The notes below the pieces were generated by a model. The model saw only the letters and a program-made list of their open reading frames with translations. It was not told the DNA's origin and did not search any database. Both the position numbers and the translations under genes were made by a program. This document shows positions 50,928 through 60,616 of a stretch of DNA of 64,000 nt, in pieces. Origin of the DNA: Ruegeria sp. R13_0 (GTDB lineage Bacteria > Pseudomonadota > Alphaproteobacteria > Rhodobacterales > Rhodobacteraceae); NCBI RefSeq assembly GCF_017743995.1, contig NZ_JAGHRB010000002.1:362571-426570 (forward strand), read 5' to 3'. Every line of letters begins with the position of its first letter. The first letter of the stretch is position 1.

Positions 50928-51983
50928 ATGAGCGACGAGACTGTAATCGAAATTTCCAACATCTGGAAAATCTTCGGGTCAAAACCTGAGGCCGCTCTGG
51001 AAGCTATTCGTGCGCGGGGGCTGACCAAGGCTGAAGTCCTTGCTGAATTCAACGCGGTGGTTGGCGTGGCCGATGTCAGCCTCAACGTAAACCGCGGTGA
51101 GATCTTCTGTATCATGGGCCTATCAGGGAGCGGCAAATCCACACTCGTGCGTCATTTCAATCGCCTGCTCGAACCGACGGCGGGCAAGATCGAGATCGAG
51201 GGCACGGACGTCATGGCGCTGGGCACAAAGGAACTTCAGGCTTTCCGCAATAGGAAAATCGGGATGGTGTTCCAGAATTTTGCGTTGATGCCCCACCGAT
51301 CGGTCCTCGACAACGTGGCAATGCCGCTGGAAATCCGCCAGGTCGCCAAGAACGAGCGTATGCGGCAGGCGGCCGCCATTCTCGACATTGTCGAACTTGG
51401 GGCGTGGGGGTCGAAATTCGCTCACGAACTCTCTGGTGGTATGCAGCAACGTGTGGGGCTTGCCCGTGCGCTCGCGGCCAATCCTGATGTTCTATTGATG
51501 GATGAGCCATTCTCCGCACTTGATCCCCTGATCCGGCGGCAGTTGCAGGATGAGTTCATCCGGCTGTCAAAAATCCTCAAGAAAACAACGATCTTCATCA
51601 CCCATGACCTTGATGAGGCTGTCCGCATCGGGGACCGGATTGCGATCATGCGTGACGGCAAGATGGTGCAGATCGGCTCGGCTGAGGACATTGTCATGCA
51701 TCCCGCTGATGACTACGTCGCTGATTTCGTGGCCGGGATATCGCGGCTGAAGGTGGTGCATGCTCATGCGGCGATGCAGCCCTTGGACAGCTATCTCGCT
51801 ACGCACGGCCCACTGCCTGCTGACATTGATCGGGTGGACCACAATGAGACACTTTCCGCTTTGATTACGCGAGCCATCGACGACGAACGGCCGGTTCTGG
51901 TGTCCGAAGGCGGCCAAGACAGAGGTGTTATCACTCGCGCAGATCTGTTGCGCACCGTGATTGAAGGGACGGAAATGTCATGA
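50928..51983 (+). CDS. proV: Glycine betaine/proline-type ABC transporter ATP-binding protein
   Basis: ATPase of 351 residues from ATG 50928. A ProV-type N-terminal extension (about 1-40, WKIFGSKPEAALEAIRARG) precedes Walker A GLSGSGKST (about residue 65), signature LSGGMQQRVGLARAL and Walker B LLMDEPFSALDP. The C-terminal ~90 residues contain a CBS-like region (NETLSALITRA ... DRGVITRADLLRTV), the osmosensing or nucleotide-regulatory part of this class. The stop overlaps the permease start (ATGA). Confidence 0.92.
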   Translation: MSDETVIEISNIWKIFGSKPEAALEAIRARGLTKAEVLAEFNAVVGVADVSLNVNRGEIFCIMGLSGSGKSTLVRHFNRLLEPTAGKIEIEGTDVMALGTKELQAFRNRKIGMVFQNFALMPHRSVLDNVAMPLEIRQVAKNERMRQAAAILDIVELGAWGSKFAHELSGGMQQRVGLARALAANPDVLLMDEPFSALDPLIRRQLQDEFIRLSKILKKTTIFITHDLDEAVRIGDRIAIMRDGKMVQIGSAEDIVMHPADDYVADFVAGISRLKVVHAHAAMQPLDSYLATHGPLPADIDRVDHNETLSALITRAIDDERPVLVSEGGQDRGVITRADLLRTVIEGTEMS

Positions 51984-53524
51984 GCGAAGATCTTGGTGTG
52001 AACCCCCTTGAAGACACAGAAAGCGAAGCCGCGCAGGCCTATGCCGAGGAACGCCGCGAGAATATCCGCACCTTTGTGCGCACCAGCCCCGATTACTACA
52101 TCCGCAATTTCGACAAGATCGGGGCGTCCGCGCGCTTTACGGCAACTTTCAACGCAATGGCCGGGCTCTTCGGTCCGATCTGGTTCGGCGCACGTGGACT
52201 TTGGTCATGGGCATTGGCCTTTCTTGTCGTCGAAGCAATCGGATTTGTGCAGATCGCGCGGGGCTTATTCGGAGATTTGGGAGCAGACGCGCTGGCCCGT
52301 GTGACCTCGATCGAAGGTACGCTCGATTTGCGCTACCAGCAGCTTGCGGCCGCCCAAGAGAGCGGCTCGGATCGAGCCGCGGCCATTCAACGCCAGATCG
52401 AAGGGCTGGAAGCCAATATAGAAGGCTTCCGCGCTGAGGCAGAGTTGCTCGCCGCACAAGGTCCGTCGATTGCACTCACCGGTGTTGCCATCTTGCTTGT
52501 GGCCAAGCTCATACAGGCTGTGGTCGCCAACTGGGCGCTGGAGGCCCGGTTTTCCGACTGGCTCTCAGATCGTACCATTCGCTCTGGCATGCGGGTCAGC
52601 CAGATAGTCTTTAGCGCGGGTTTCATGATCCTGCTGGTCGCGACTGCAATGCTCCACTACAGTTTCCCGGGCCGTTTTTCATTTCTTAGCGAATTCCCGA
52701 CAGATAACTCAATTCGCCTGGCCAGTATTGACAGCGTAGAGGCATTTATTGCCTGGTGCGTCGCCAACAGTGTGGCGTTCTTTGACGGGCTCACCGCGGC
52801 CATTCGCTGGTTGCTGGATGCCATGGAGGTTGCGTTGGTTCAGACCCCTTGGATCGTGGTGGCCGCGCTGATCGTTCTGTTGACCTGGCTCACGGCTGGC
52901 TTGCGCATGGCTATATGGTCTGGTGCCTTTCTGGCGTATATGGGCCTTCTCGGCTTCTGGGAAAAAGCTATGACGACGTTGGCGCTTCTCGGCACAGCGG
53001 CGCTACTTTCCATCGTGATAGGCATTCCTCTGGGCATGTTTTCTGCGCGTCGACCGCGCTTCTACGCTGTCATCCAACCGATCATGGATTTCATGCAGAC
53101 CATGCCTGCCTTTGTCTTCATGGTGCCTGTGATTGCCTTTTTTGGGGTCGGCAAACCAGCAGCAGTCATTGTTACGATGATCTTCGGTGGGACACCCGTG
53201 GTGCGCCTTACCGTTTTGGGTCTGCGCGGTGTTCCTGAGAGCGTGCGTGAAGCCGCGATCAGTTTTGGCGCCAACAAATGGTACCTTCTCACCAAGGTCG
53301 ATCTGCCGCTTGCCAGCCCGTCCATTCGCGCAGGCATCAACCAGACAATCATGCTGTCACTTGCCATGGTTGTGGTTGCCTCGCTTATTGGCGCGAAAGG
53401 GCTGGGCGAAGACGTCCTCGAGGCGTTGCAATACGCCAATGTAGGCCAGGGTATCCTCGCAGGCTTTGCCATTCTCTTCTGCGCGATGATCCTTGACCGG
53501 ATCGTTCAAGGGCAGCGAAAGTGA
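51980..53524 (+). CDS. proW: Glycine betaine/proline-type ABC transporter permease with N-terminal coiled-coil extension
   Basis: Permease of 514 residues, longer than E. coli ProW (about 350). The first ~300 residues hold several hydrophobic segments and a predicted coiled coil (about 110-160, LDLRYQQLAAAQESGSD then IQRQIEGLEANIEGFRAEAE). The transport core (BPD_transp_1) is at about 330-510 with the coupling loop REAAISFGANKWYLLTKVDL. The start overlaps the ATPase stop (ATGA), and its stop overlaps the hydrolase start. Confidence 0.9.
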   Translation: MSEDLGVNPLEDTESEAAQAYAEERRENIRTFVRTSPDYYIRNFDKIGASARFTATFNAMAGLFGPIWFGARGLWSWALAFLVVEAIGFVQIARGLFGDLGADALARVTSIEGTLDLRYQQLAAAQESGSDRAAAIQRQIEGLEANIEGFRAEAELLAAQGPSIALTGVAILLVAKLIQAVVANWALEARFSDWLSDRTIRSGMRVSQIVFSAGFMILLVATAMLHYSFPGRFSFLSEFPTDNSIRLASIDSVEAFIAWCVANSVAFFDGLTAAIRWLLDAMEVALVQTPWIVVAALIVLLTWLTAGLRMAIWSGAFLAYMGLLGFWEKAMTTLALLGTAALLSIVIGIPLGMFSARRPRFYAVIQPIMDFMQTMPAFVFMVPVIAFFGVGKPAAVIVTMIFGGTPVVRLTVLGLRGVPESVREAAISFGANKWYLLTKVDLPLASPSIRAGINQTIMLSLAMVVVASLIGAKGLGEDVLEALQYANVGQGILAGFAILFCAMILDRIVQGQRK

Positions 53525-54243
53525 CCCCCTTTGTCCTGGTTCATGGTTTCATGGGGGGCAGCGCACAATGGGATGGGTGTAGAGATACACTGCAGCAGCA
53601 TGCTGATGTGATTGCCGTTGACCTGCCAGGGTTTGGAGCAAATGCCCATTTGCCGCCAATCGACAGTATTGGCGGATATGCGGATTGGGTTGTCCAGCAC
53701 CTCCGCAGCCTTGGGGTGGAGGATTATCATCTGCTGGGTCACTCCATGGGCGGCATGATCGCTCAGGAAATTGCCTTGCGAGATCGTGAAAGGATTAACC
53801 GTCTTGTGCTTTACGCAACTGGCGCCATCGGCGTTTTGCCGGGGCGGTTCGAGACCATTGAGCAAAGTAAACAGCGCGCCGCGGAAGATGGCGCGGCAGC
53901 CACCGCGCGTCGGATAGCAGCGACCTGGTTTCTGGATTGCGAAGCTGCACCAGGATTTGAACACTGCGCCGCGATTGCCGTTCAAACCACGCTGCCGGCT
54001 CTGGAGGCGGGCTTAGACGCGATGCAAGCTTGGTCAGGGGAGCAGAACCTCTCCCAAATCCAGCAGGAGACGCTCGTCCTTTGGGGCGACAAAGATCGGA
54101 CATATCCGTGGAGCCAAATTCAAATGCTTTGGGAAACAGTTCCCAATACATTGCTAGCAGTTGTGCCAGGTTGCGCTCACGCTCTACATGCCGAGAAGCC
54201 TGACTTTTTTACGCGTTTAATCTCCGACTTTTTGGACCGCTGA
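53521..54243 (+). CDS. Alpha/beta hydrolase
   Basis: Hydrolase of 240 residues from GTG 53521, overlapping the permease stop. The oxyanion region VLVHGFMGG (HG motif), the nucleophile in LLGHSMGGMIAQEI (Ser about residue 76), a likely catalytic Asp in LWGDKDRTYPW and His in CAHALHAEKP form the canonical triad. There is no signal peptide. Being the last gene of the CuyA-ProXVW operon, it may hydrolyse an ester or C-C bond in the imported compound. Substrate unknown. Confidence 0.88.
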   Translation: MTPFVLVHGFMGGSAQWDGCRDTLQQHADVIAVDLPGFGANAHLPPIDSIGGYADWVVQHLRSLGVEDYHLLGHSMGGMIAQEIALRDRERINRLVLYATGAIGVLPGRFETIEQSKQRAAEDGAAATARRIAATWFLDCEAAPGFEHCAAIAVQTTLPALEAGLDAMQAWSGEQNLSQIQQETLVLWGDKDRTYPWSQIQMLWETVPNTLLAVVPGCAHALHAEKPDFFTRLISDFLDR

Positions 54244-54702
54244 GTAATGCAAACAACTTGGACTTTTGCAGGGCGGCTGCCGAAGTCAACTTAGTCCGCG
54301 TTCCAGACCTCGTTTGCCTTCCGGCTTTGCACTTTCAGCGAATGTCTCCTCTGACGGGCCGCACCGCAGCATCATGAAGTTAGGTCGAAGGTCCGGATAA
54401 GGGCCGGAACCGGGATTTCAGCGCCAAGTGTCAAAAGGTAGGTTTTGACCGCCTCGCGTCATTTCAGCCAGCCTCTGATTATGCGCTTGCGGCGAAAGGC
54501 AGGATAGCGGGCTGCGACTGCAGCAACCTCAAGCCAAGCCCAAGGTCGGCTCTGGGCCTTTACTACTTTGGGAAGTCAGGGGGCGAGATGCGGTTCTTTG
54601 CTGCGGCTGCCTGGAGTCTCTAGCCGCTTCAAAAGCTGATCTTGAAGTGGTTAGTGGAAGAAGGGGCGCCAGAAGATGCCCCTTTGGTTGAGCTGAAATT
54701 CG
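54244..54702. other. Intergenic region, no gene recognised
   Basis: About 460 bases between convergent genes. No coding, RNA, repeat or transposon signal was recognised. Confidence 0.45.
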
Positions 54703-55209
54703 CTATGGTTTCAGTTGTTCGCTGATTGCCGCAATACCTGCTTCGACGCAGATGTCATCGAATTCCTTGCCATTTGCGTCCTCGCCGGGAGACCCGGCAA
54801 TTCCGATGCCGCCGATGACGGCGCCTTCATAAACGATTGGGATTCCGCCCGAGAGTGTAATCAGGCCGATTTCATTGATCACAGCTCCCAACGAAGGCTC
54901 ATGCTCATTTTCGGCCTCGATCACCGAGGTTGCTTCGCGGCGTGACGCTGCCGTGATTGCCTTACGGCTGCCGGTGTGGATTGTGTGTGGGAATGCGCCT
55001 TCGCGCATCAGTTGGACGCGGGGCTGCGCGCGCTGGTCTACAACCGTGACCGTTGTGGCAAATCCCATATCCGCGCAGGTCTGAGACGCAACCGTGGCGG
55101 CGGTCTGCGCCCATTCGAGAGGGATACTCATTTCCACATGAGGGTCAGCATGCGCAGCGCCAGTCAATAAAACAGCGGATGCACAAAGGGCTTTGGCAAA
55201 CATAGTCAT
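54703..55209 (-). CDS. Exported HbpS/GlcG-family (DUF336) haem-binding-like protein
   Basis: 168-residue protein started at ATG 55209 (AGGACACC upstream), giving a signal peptide (about 1-21, ending TGAAHA). The GlcG/HbpS fold is recognised by VTVVDQRAQPRVQLMREGAFP, SRKAITAASRREATSV, and GGIPIVYEGAVIGGIGIAGSPGEDA. Such proteins bind haem or cobalamin-like ligands and iron outside the cytoplasm. The catalytic role is unclear. It is followed upstream by a small PepSY gene in the same direction. Confidence 0.88.
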   Translation of the reverse strand: MTMFAKALCASAVLLTGAAHADPHVEMSIPLEWAQTAATVASQTCADMGFATTVTVVDQRAQPRVQLMREGAFPHTIHTGSRKAITAASRREATSVIEAENEHEPSLGAVINEIGLITLSGGIPIVYEGAVIGGIGIAGSPGEDANGKEFDDICVEAGIAAISEQLKP

Positions 55210-55344
55210 TTTGGTGTCCTTTTCAGAGATTTTGGAAGGATTGCAGGTTTTTCGCGCAGAGTTCTGGCTGCTGTGAACCAACTTCACACGATCCGCGGTC
55301 AACGGCTTCGTTGAATGGGTCGAGCCCTTGAGGACGTCCGGACG

Positions 55345-55686
55345 TCAACCGTCTGAATCTTCGTATTCTGTTTCACCGGGGTCATTGCTCGGGTCGTCAT
55401 CGGTCCAGGAAGAGAGAATTTCACCAGTCTCAGGATCGAGGTGGAATTCGATTTCGTCTCCGACATCGTTGATGACTTCGATGTCGATCACAACGTTGCC
55501 ATTGGAGCGCTCCAGGGCGATTTCTGCGATTGTGCCGGGCTGCTCTTCAAGTGCGATCGCTATGGCCTCGTTGAATGTCAGCGAAGACGCAAGGGGTGTT
55601 TGCTCAATTGCCAATTGGGCGCTGCTTGCCGTGCATAGCAGGCCAAACGCCGCAGCGCTTGCCGTTAAAACCGCTACATTTTTCAT
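55345..55686 (-). CDS. PepSY-domain periplasmic protein
   Basis: Small exported protein of 113 residues: signal peptide at about 1-23 (ending ASSAQ) and one PepSY domain at about 38-95 (FNEAIAIALEEQPGTIAEIALERSNGNVVIDIEVINDVG-like, ending HLDPETGEIL), then an acidic tail. PepSY proteins often accompany two-component and metalloprotein genes as sensors or protease inhibitors. It lies between the HbpS-like gene and GT25. Confidence 0.85.
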   Translation of the reverse strand: MKNVAVLTASAAAFGLLCTASSAQLAIEQTPLASSLTFNEAIAIALEEQPGTIAEIALERSNGNVVIDIEVINDVGDEIEFHLDPETGEILSSWTDDDPSNDPGETEYEDSDG

Positions 55687-55859
55687 GCGTGATTTCCCTT
55701 GTCATTTGCGAAGCGGTACATTCCGCGTGCAACATCAATTTAGGGAGGCGTGCTCTCTACGACTTTGCCTGAAGATGACAGATTGGTTAGGTTGGATAGT
55801 TCCAGAGAGCTGTACTCGCTCGCAAGTGAAAGCGAAGGAGTGCCTCTTGTTTAGGTCGC

Positions 55860-56720
55860 TTATACTACTTCCTGCTTTTCTCTTTCCAGTGCCGATAACC
55901 TTTTGGCGCGCTTCATTGAATCCTGTGCCGTATTTTCTGGCGGCAGGTAGTCATCGCGACAGATACGAAGTGATCTGCGCTGTCCAAACGCCAAACCAGG
56001 CACCACAAGTGGGAGTTCTTCAACCGAAAGTGCGAGCCGTTTTAGCTTGGCAGCTACCCAAGACGTGTTGCGAAAAATCTTGGTCGTCCGATGTTGCGTG
56101 TCGTGTCTACCAAAGCTCGCATTTGGATCGAAGACGTCAAGCTGTACAGCCTGACAGGGTTCAATCTGCAATTGACGCATCCACCGCCGCGTCCACAGAA
56201 ACGCTTCCAGCATGCGATAGCCGTTTGCTTCACGAAGCAACCTCTGAGCAGCCTTTGGTCCCAGAACATAGGCCGCCGCGCCGCGTTTGTTTTTGAAGAT
56301 GCGATGCGCAGCAACGTTCAAACCGGCGTTTCGCCAAACTGGAGATCGGCTGAGGTTGTGCTTATAGTTCGCAAATTCAAGATCATAGACACAGCTCCAA
56401 TCATCTCGACGCCTCTCGATATAGTCGAGAACGTCTTTGAAACGTTCAGAGAGCAATACATCGTCTTCAAGGACGCAAACCTGTTCCGTCTGCTCTGAAA
56501 CGATTTCCCATGCGCGCCAGTGCGAGAAGGTGCACGCCACATCTTGCGCCCGGATCCCTCTGGTCCAATCGTTGGCTGCGTTCTGCAAGACACGTGCTGG
56601 CAAATCGTCCACAGACACAGCATTGATAAATTCCAGCTCCAAGCCCAACCGCGTGGCTTGCGCCTGTTGAAACGCCCGCCGCGAGGCTTTGTTCGGCGTA
56701 TTGATCACGAGTATTCGCAT
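55860..56720 (-). CDS. Glycosyltransferase family 25
   Basis: Cytoplasmic glycosyltransferase of 286 residues, LPS-biosynthesis type. GT25 features are the N-terminal INTPNKASRRAFQQAQATRLGL, TFSHWRAWEIV and the metal-binding acidic motif VCVLEDDVLL (about residue 85). In the family it transfers galactose or a related sugar to lipooligosaccharide. It is a single gene, minus strand, whose start faces the multicopper oxidase 3' end. The predicted acceptor is the lipopolysaccharide core. Confidence 0.87.
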   Translation of the reverse strand: MRILVINTPNKASRRAFQQAQATRLGLELEFINAVSVDDLPARVLQNAANDWTRGIRAQDVACTFSHWRAWEIVSEQTEQVCVLEDDVLLSERFKDVLDYIERRRDDWSCVYDLEFANYKHNLSRSPVWRNAGLNVAAHRIFKNKRGAAAYVLGPKAAQRLLREANGYRMLEAFLWTRRWMRQLQIEPCQAVQLDVFDPNASFGRHDTQHRTTKIFRNTSWVAAKLKRLALSVEELPLVVPGLAFGQRRSLRICRDDYLPPENTAQDSMKRAKRLSALEREKQEVV

Positions 56721-56834
56721 ATTGAGCTTTCCCAGCGGAACCTAACAACGAATGAGCAATTTTCGACAGACCTACCGCTGGATTGCGAAAAGACGATGAA
56801 AGACAAGCCGAACACATTCTTGTTGATGTCGATG

Positions 56835-58310
56835 CTAGCCAACAGTGAACTGCCCCATCATCCCGCAATCCTCGTGTTCAAGGATGTGGCAGTGGTACAT
56901 GTACGGCGCGTTATCCGTAGCTGGATGGTCGAACCGGACCAGCACTTCGGACCACTCGTTTTCGACATGCACCATGTCTTTCCAACCCTGCGCATAGGCG
57001 GGGGGTTCCGCACTATTCTGCGTCAGGATGCGGAAAGAACATCCATGGATGTGGAAGGGATGCAGTTGGTCATCTGAGGCGATACGCCAGATCTCGGTGT
57101 CTCCCTTGCGAACCCGCTCATCAATACGATCCATGTTCATGGGTTGGCCGTTGATCCCCATTCCGCCATCGCCACATACGTTGCCCCAGAGGGCGGCAAG
57201 GGTCGCTAGTTCCTCGCTCCCGCCCATGTTCAGTTGAAAGGATCGAGTGACAGTTGCAGAGTTCGGGTTTGCCGGAGGCAGGATTGCGAGCCTGTCGGGC
57301 AACGACCCTGTGAACCCCACTTCCGCGCGCCGGTTCAGAATCAAAGCAGGGATGGAGGTGCCACCGCCGCCAAACACCGAACCAAGTATCCCTAGCAGCC
57401 CCTCGTCCTCACCGAAACTCACCATTAGTGCATTGGTGTCGGCAGCTCTCGTATCGATCAGAACTTCATAGCGTTCACCTGGTGACATTAGGATGCTGTC
57501 CGTCTGAACCGCCGAGGCGAGAAAGCCGCCATCCGACGCGATCACGGTCAGCGGCCCGGTTTGCAATGACAAGGTCAGAAACCGCGCATTGCAGGCGTTT
57601 AGAATGCGCAGACGTACCAAACCCTGTGGTACGGACTGAGTCACCGGCGCGATTGCCCCGTTCAAAACCAGAGTGTCGCCGGTAAAGCCCTCTTCAAACA
57701 CTTCGCCGGTCAGGACATAGTCCATTTGGCCAGAGCTATTGAATATCTTGTCTTGCAGGATCAGCATAAAGTCATCTGCGCCATATTTGCTTGGAAGATC
57801 AGCGGACAGGCTGGCATCATCCTCGATCAAAAGCACACCGGCCAAACCTGTATAGGTCTGCTGCGCCGTTTTGCCGTGCATGTGAGAATGGAACCAATTC
57901 ATCGAGGCGGCTTGCGTGATTGGCAAATCCGGAGACCACGCCTGTTCGGGTTCGATTTCCTGATGCGGACCGCCATCAACGTCGCCGGGTATGTGTAACC
58001 CATGCCAATGCAAGGTTGTAACTTCACCGGTCCGGTTCGTGACCTCGAAGGGTAGTGTCTGCCCCTGTTTCGCTCGCAACACCGGGCCGAGGTAAGGATT
58101 ATTGATCCCGAACGTGGCACTGCGAGCACCCGTGCCAAAGTCGTGAGTATCGGACCGCAGGTCCAACCTGATCCGGCTGTCGATTCCATCCGTTACGTCG
58201 GTTGTTGGGATGATTGGCAACGGGCGAGGCGAGGCCTGCGCCCAGGCCGTACCTGACAGTGGCAGCATAGCGGCTGAGCTTGCCGCAGCTAAGAATTCGC
58301 GTCTGTTCAC
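56835..58310 (-). CDS. Multicopper oxidase
   Basis: Periplasmic three-cupredoxin oxidase of 491 residues, with a Tat-type signal (MNRREFLAAASSAAM). All four copper motifs are visible: HWHGLH (about 100), FHSHMHG (about 140), HPFHIHG (about 415) and the HCHILEHEDCGMM end (T1 copper and axial Met). It oxidises Cu(I), phenolics or metals using oxygen. A two-component system lies directly upstream on the same strand, and a perfect inverted repeat precedes the gene, so copper- or envelope-stress control is likely. Confidence 0.92.
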   Translation of the reverse strand: MNRREFLAAASSAAMLPLSGTAWAQASPRPLPIIPTTDVTDGIDSRIRLDLRSDTHDFGTGARSATFGINNPYLGPVLRAKQGQTLPFEVTNRTGEVTTLHWHGLHIPGDVDGGPHQEIEPEQAWSPDLPITQAASMNWFHSHMHGKTAQQTYTGLAGVLLIEDDASLSADLPSKYGADDFMLILQDKIFNSSGQMDYVLTGEVFEEGFTGDTLVLNGAIAPVTQSVPQGLVRLRILNACNARFLTLSLQTGPLTVIASDGGFLASAVQTDSILMSPGERYEVLIDTRAADTNALMVSFGEDEGLLGILGSVFGGGGTSIPALILNRRAEVGFTGSLPDRLAILPPANPNSATVTRSFQLNMGGSEELATLAALWGNVCGDGGMGINGQPMNMDRIDERVRKGDTEIWRIASDDQLHPFHIHGCSFRILTQNSAEPPAYAQGWKDMVHVENEWSEVLVRFDHPATDNAPYMYHCHILEHEDCGMMGQFTVG

Positions 58311-58432
58311 CTGTTTCTCCGAATTGTGCCAAGGGACTGTCTTGGCCCCAGCAGACGGAGGGAGGATCGAGGTAAGCCTGCCTGCGCCGCTGTTGACACA
58401 AACGGCATCGCGGTTACCCGCAAGATGTCGGG

Positions 58433-58454
58433 AACATTACCGTTTGGTAATGTT
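58433..58454. promoter_or_regulatory. Inverted repeat upstream of multicopper oxidase (putative response-regulator site)
   Basis: Perfect 9-bp arms AACATTACC/GGTAATGTT with a GTTT spacer, about 120 bases upstream of the oxidase start. The half-site ACATTACC recurs at 60617 in front of the response regulator. Confidence 0.55.
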
Positions 58455-58494
58455 GACATAGGGTTCGACCCGAGTTGCGTGTAGAAGGATGGTG

Positions 58495-59883
58495 TTAAGT
58501 CGCTTTGACTCTGCGGAATTCAATAGTGACTCTTAGGCCCGGATCGTTGTCGCTTAGGGACACTTCGGCTTCGTGCAGGGTTGCAATGGCTTTTACTGTC
58601 GCAAGACCTAAACCGTGACCTGTGCTGCTGCGGCTTTTGTCGCCTCTGAAAAAGCGTCTGAAAACGCGGTCGTGGTCCTCGGCGGGGATGCCGGGGCCAT
58701 TGTCTGAGACGGTTAGGGATGCACGAGCATCGCTTGTGTCGACGGAGACATTTATAGCTGTGCCCACCGGACAATGGCGCAGGGCGTTTTCGATCAAGTT
58801 TGACACCAGTTGCAACAACAACGCCCGATCCCCGAGCACGTTTGCCGTCGACGGCGCGTGTGTCAGGTGCAGTGTTTGGTTCTGGTTTTCTGCCGAAGGC
58901 TCAAAGACTTCGAACACCGTCTCGGCAATGTTGTCGAGGTCCACCATTTCAAACCTCGCACGCAGGTCGCCGGCCTCGACTTGCGCGATCCTAAGCAGGG
59001 CATTGAACGTCGTGATGATGTCTTCTACCTCGGCCAGAGCGGCCCCTGCTTCGGTTGGGGCAGGCTGTGACTGGCCCTGCAATCGCTCCAACCGTTGACG
59101 CAATCTCTGCAAAGGCGTGCGCAGGTCATGGGCGATGTCATTGGAAATCTGCTGTTGCGTTTCCAGCAAGGTTTCCAAACGCCCGAGTGTAGCATTGACG
59201 TTTTCCGAAACCCGACTCAAATCATCGCTGGCACCGACCGAGATCGGGATACGTGCTTGCAGGTCACCGGTAGAAACCCGGTCCAATGTGTTCGAGATAT
59301 CGACGATGCGCTTTTCGGTTATCTTCCCGACCCAGACACCGGCCAGCAAACCGGCGGCAATAGCCAGCACGGCCCCGATGGCCAGTGAGATGCCTAAAGC
59401 CTCTACCACCTCAGTGCCAACATGATCACCGGTACCTTGAACGAATTGGAACGGGCCAATCCGGTTTTGGGTGAGCCAGTAGCCGTTGACTTCGTCTTCA
59501 TGCAGGCCATCGATTTCGATGTCGTCGACCGGGATGAACTGCACATCGTCACCTGTCACCGCAGCCAGATCCATCTCCAATATGTTTCCGGAGACCGTTC
59601 GCCCAGTCTCATCAATTAGCAGGAATATCCTCGAGTTCTCGAAATTCACCGTTTGCAATGCTTTGACATGCTCGATCAAACGGTCTGTTCCGTGATCGAC
59701 ATAAACGCCCGTCAAGGTTTCGGCATCAGCGCGCATCTGATCGAACGTGCGATCCCGGATTTCGTAGATTGAGAGACGATAGGCCACGAAAAACATCAAC
59801 ACGACCAACACCGAATACAGCATCGCAAACTGAAGGGAGAGTTTCGTCGAAGTGTTGCGAAGGCCGGACCAGGGAGTTTTCAT
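58495..59883 (-). CDS. Two-component sensor histidine kinase
   Basis: Membrane kinase of 462 residues from ATG 59883, directly after the response regulator stop. TM1 is at about 22-43, a ~110-residue periplasmic sensor follows, and TM2 is at about 160-182, then HAMP. The HisKA motif is ISNDIAHDLRTPLQRL (phospho-His about residue 248), and the ATPase lobe has NLIENALRHCP, VSDNGPGIP and GHGLGLATVK. It pairs with the OmpR-type regulator and probably senses a periplasmic metal or cationic signal. Confidence 0.93.
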   Translation of the reverse strand: MKTPWSGLRNTSTKLSLQFAMLYSVLVVLMFFVAYRLSIYEIRDRTFDQMRADAETLTGVYVDHGTDRLIEHVKALQTVNFENSRIFLLIDETGRTVSGNILEMDLAAVTGDDVQFIPVDDIEIDGLHEDEVNGYWLTQNRIGPFQFVQGTGDHVGTEVVEALGISLAIGAVLAIAAGLLAGVWVGKITEKRIVDISNTLDRVSTGDLQARIPISVGASDDLSRVSENVNATLGRLETLLETQQQISNDIAHDLRTPLQRLRQRLERLQGQSQPAPTEAGAALAEVEDIITTFNALLRIAQVEAGDLRARFEMVDLDNIAETVFEVFEPSAENQNQTLHLTHAPSTANVLGDRALLLQLVSNLIENALRHCPVGTAINVSVDTSDARASLTVSDNGPGIPAEDHDRVFRRFFRGDKSRSSTGHGLGLATVKAIATLHEAEVSLSDNDPGLRVTIEFRRVKAT

Positions 59884-59884
59884 G

Positions 59885-60556
59885 TCAGGCGTGCAGGCTG
59901 TAGCCGAAACCACGAACTGTATGGATTAGATCTTTGACGAACGGTTTGTCGATCTTCTGTCGCAAGCGGCTGATATGGGTCTCAACCACGTTGGTCTTTG
60001 GGTCGAAATGGAAGTCCCAAACTGCTTCGAGCAACATTGTGCGGGTCACGACGCGACCTTCATTGCGCATTAGGTGAACCAACAGCCGATATTCGCGCGG
60101 CTGAATGGCGATCTCTTGTCCCGCGCGTGTGACTGAATGTGCGATCAGATTCACCTCGAGATCGGCGACTTTGAGTGCAGTTGGTTCGGATTGTATCGGC
60201 GGGCGTCGCGTTAATGCCATCAGCCGCGCTGACAATTCCGAGAAGGCGAACGGTTTCACCAGATAATCGTCTGCACCTGCCTCCAACCCATCGATACGGT
60301 CATGCAGGCCATTCATGGCGCTGAGGAAGATGATCGGCGTTTTGACGTCAGCGTTGCGAATGGATTTGACCAACGCCAACCCGTCGAGCTTTGGCAACAT
60401 TCGATCCACGATCATTACATCAAAATCGCTGTCCAAAGCCTGCAGAAAAGCCTGTTTGCCATCGGAAGCGATTTCATAGGTATGACCCAAGGCATTCAAG
60501 CTTGAGCTGATGTATTCCGCCGTCTCGGTATCATCTTCAACAATAAGTACGCGCAT
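59885..60556 (-). CDS. OmpR-family response regulator
   Basis: DNA-binding regulator of 223 residues: receiver domain at about 1-115, with phosphoacceptor Asp in VMIVDRMLPKLDGL and the conserved Lys in DDYLVKPFAFSE, then a winged-helix effector domain (LVHLMRNEGRVVTRTMLLEAVW to IHTVRGFGYSL). It is cotranscribed with the kinase gene and divergent from the GT39-GT2-GtrA operon across 142 bases. It likely controls the multicopper oxidase, itself and possibly the glycosyltransferases. Confidence 0.94.
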   Translation of the reverse strand: MRVLIVEDDTETAEYISSSLNALGHTYEIASDGKQAFLQALDSDFDVMIVDRMLPKLDGLALVKSIRNADVKTPIIFLSAMNGLHDRIDGLEAGADDYLVKPFAFSELSARLMALTRRPPIQSEPTALKVADLEVNLIAHSVTRAGQEIAIQPREYRLLVHLMRNEGRVVTRTMLLEAVWDFHFDPKTNVVETHISRLRQKIDKPFVKDLIHTVRGFGYSLHA

Positions 60557-60616
60557 AGCTTGGGCCTGCAGATTGGTTTTGCCTACTCTATTGGATTCCC
60601 ACCCCCGCCTGCCAGC

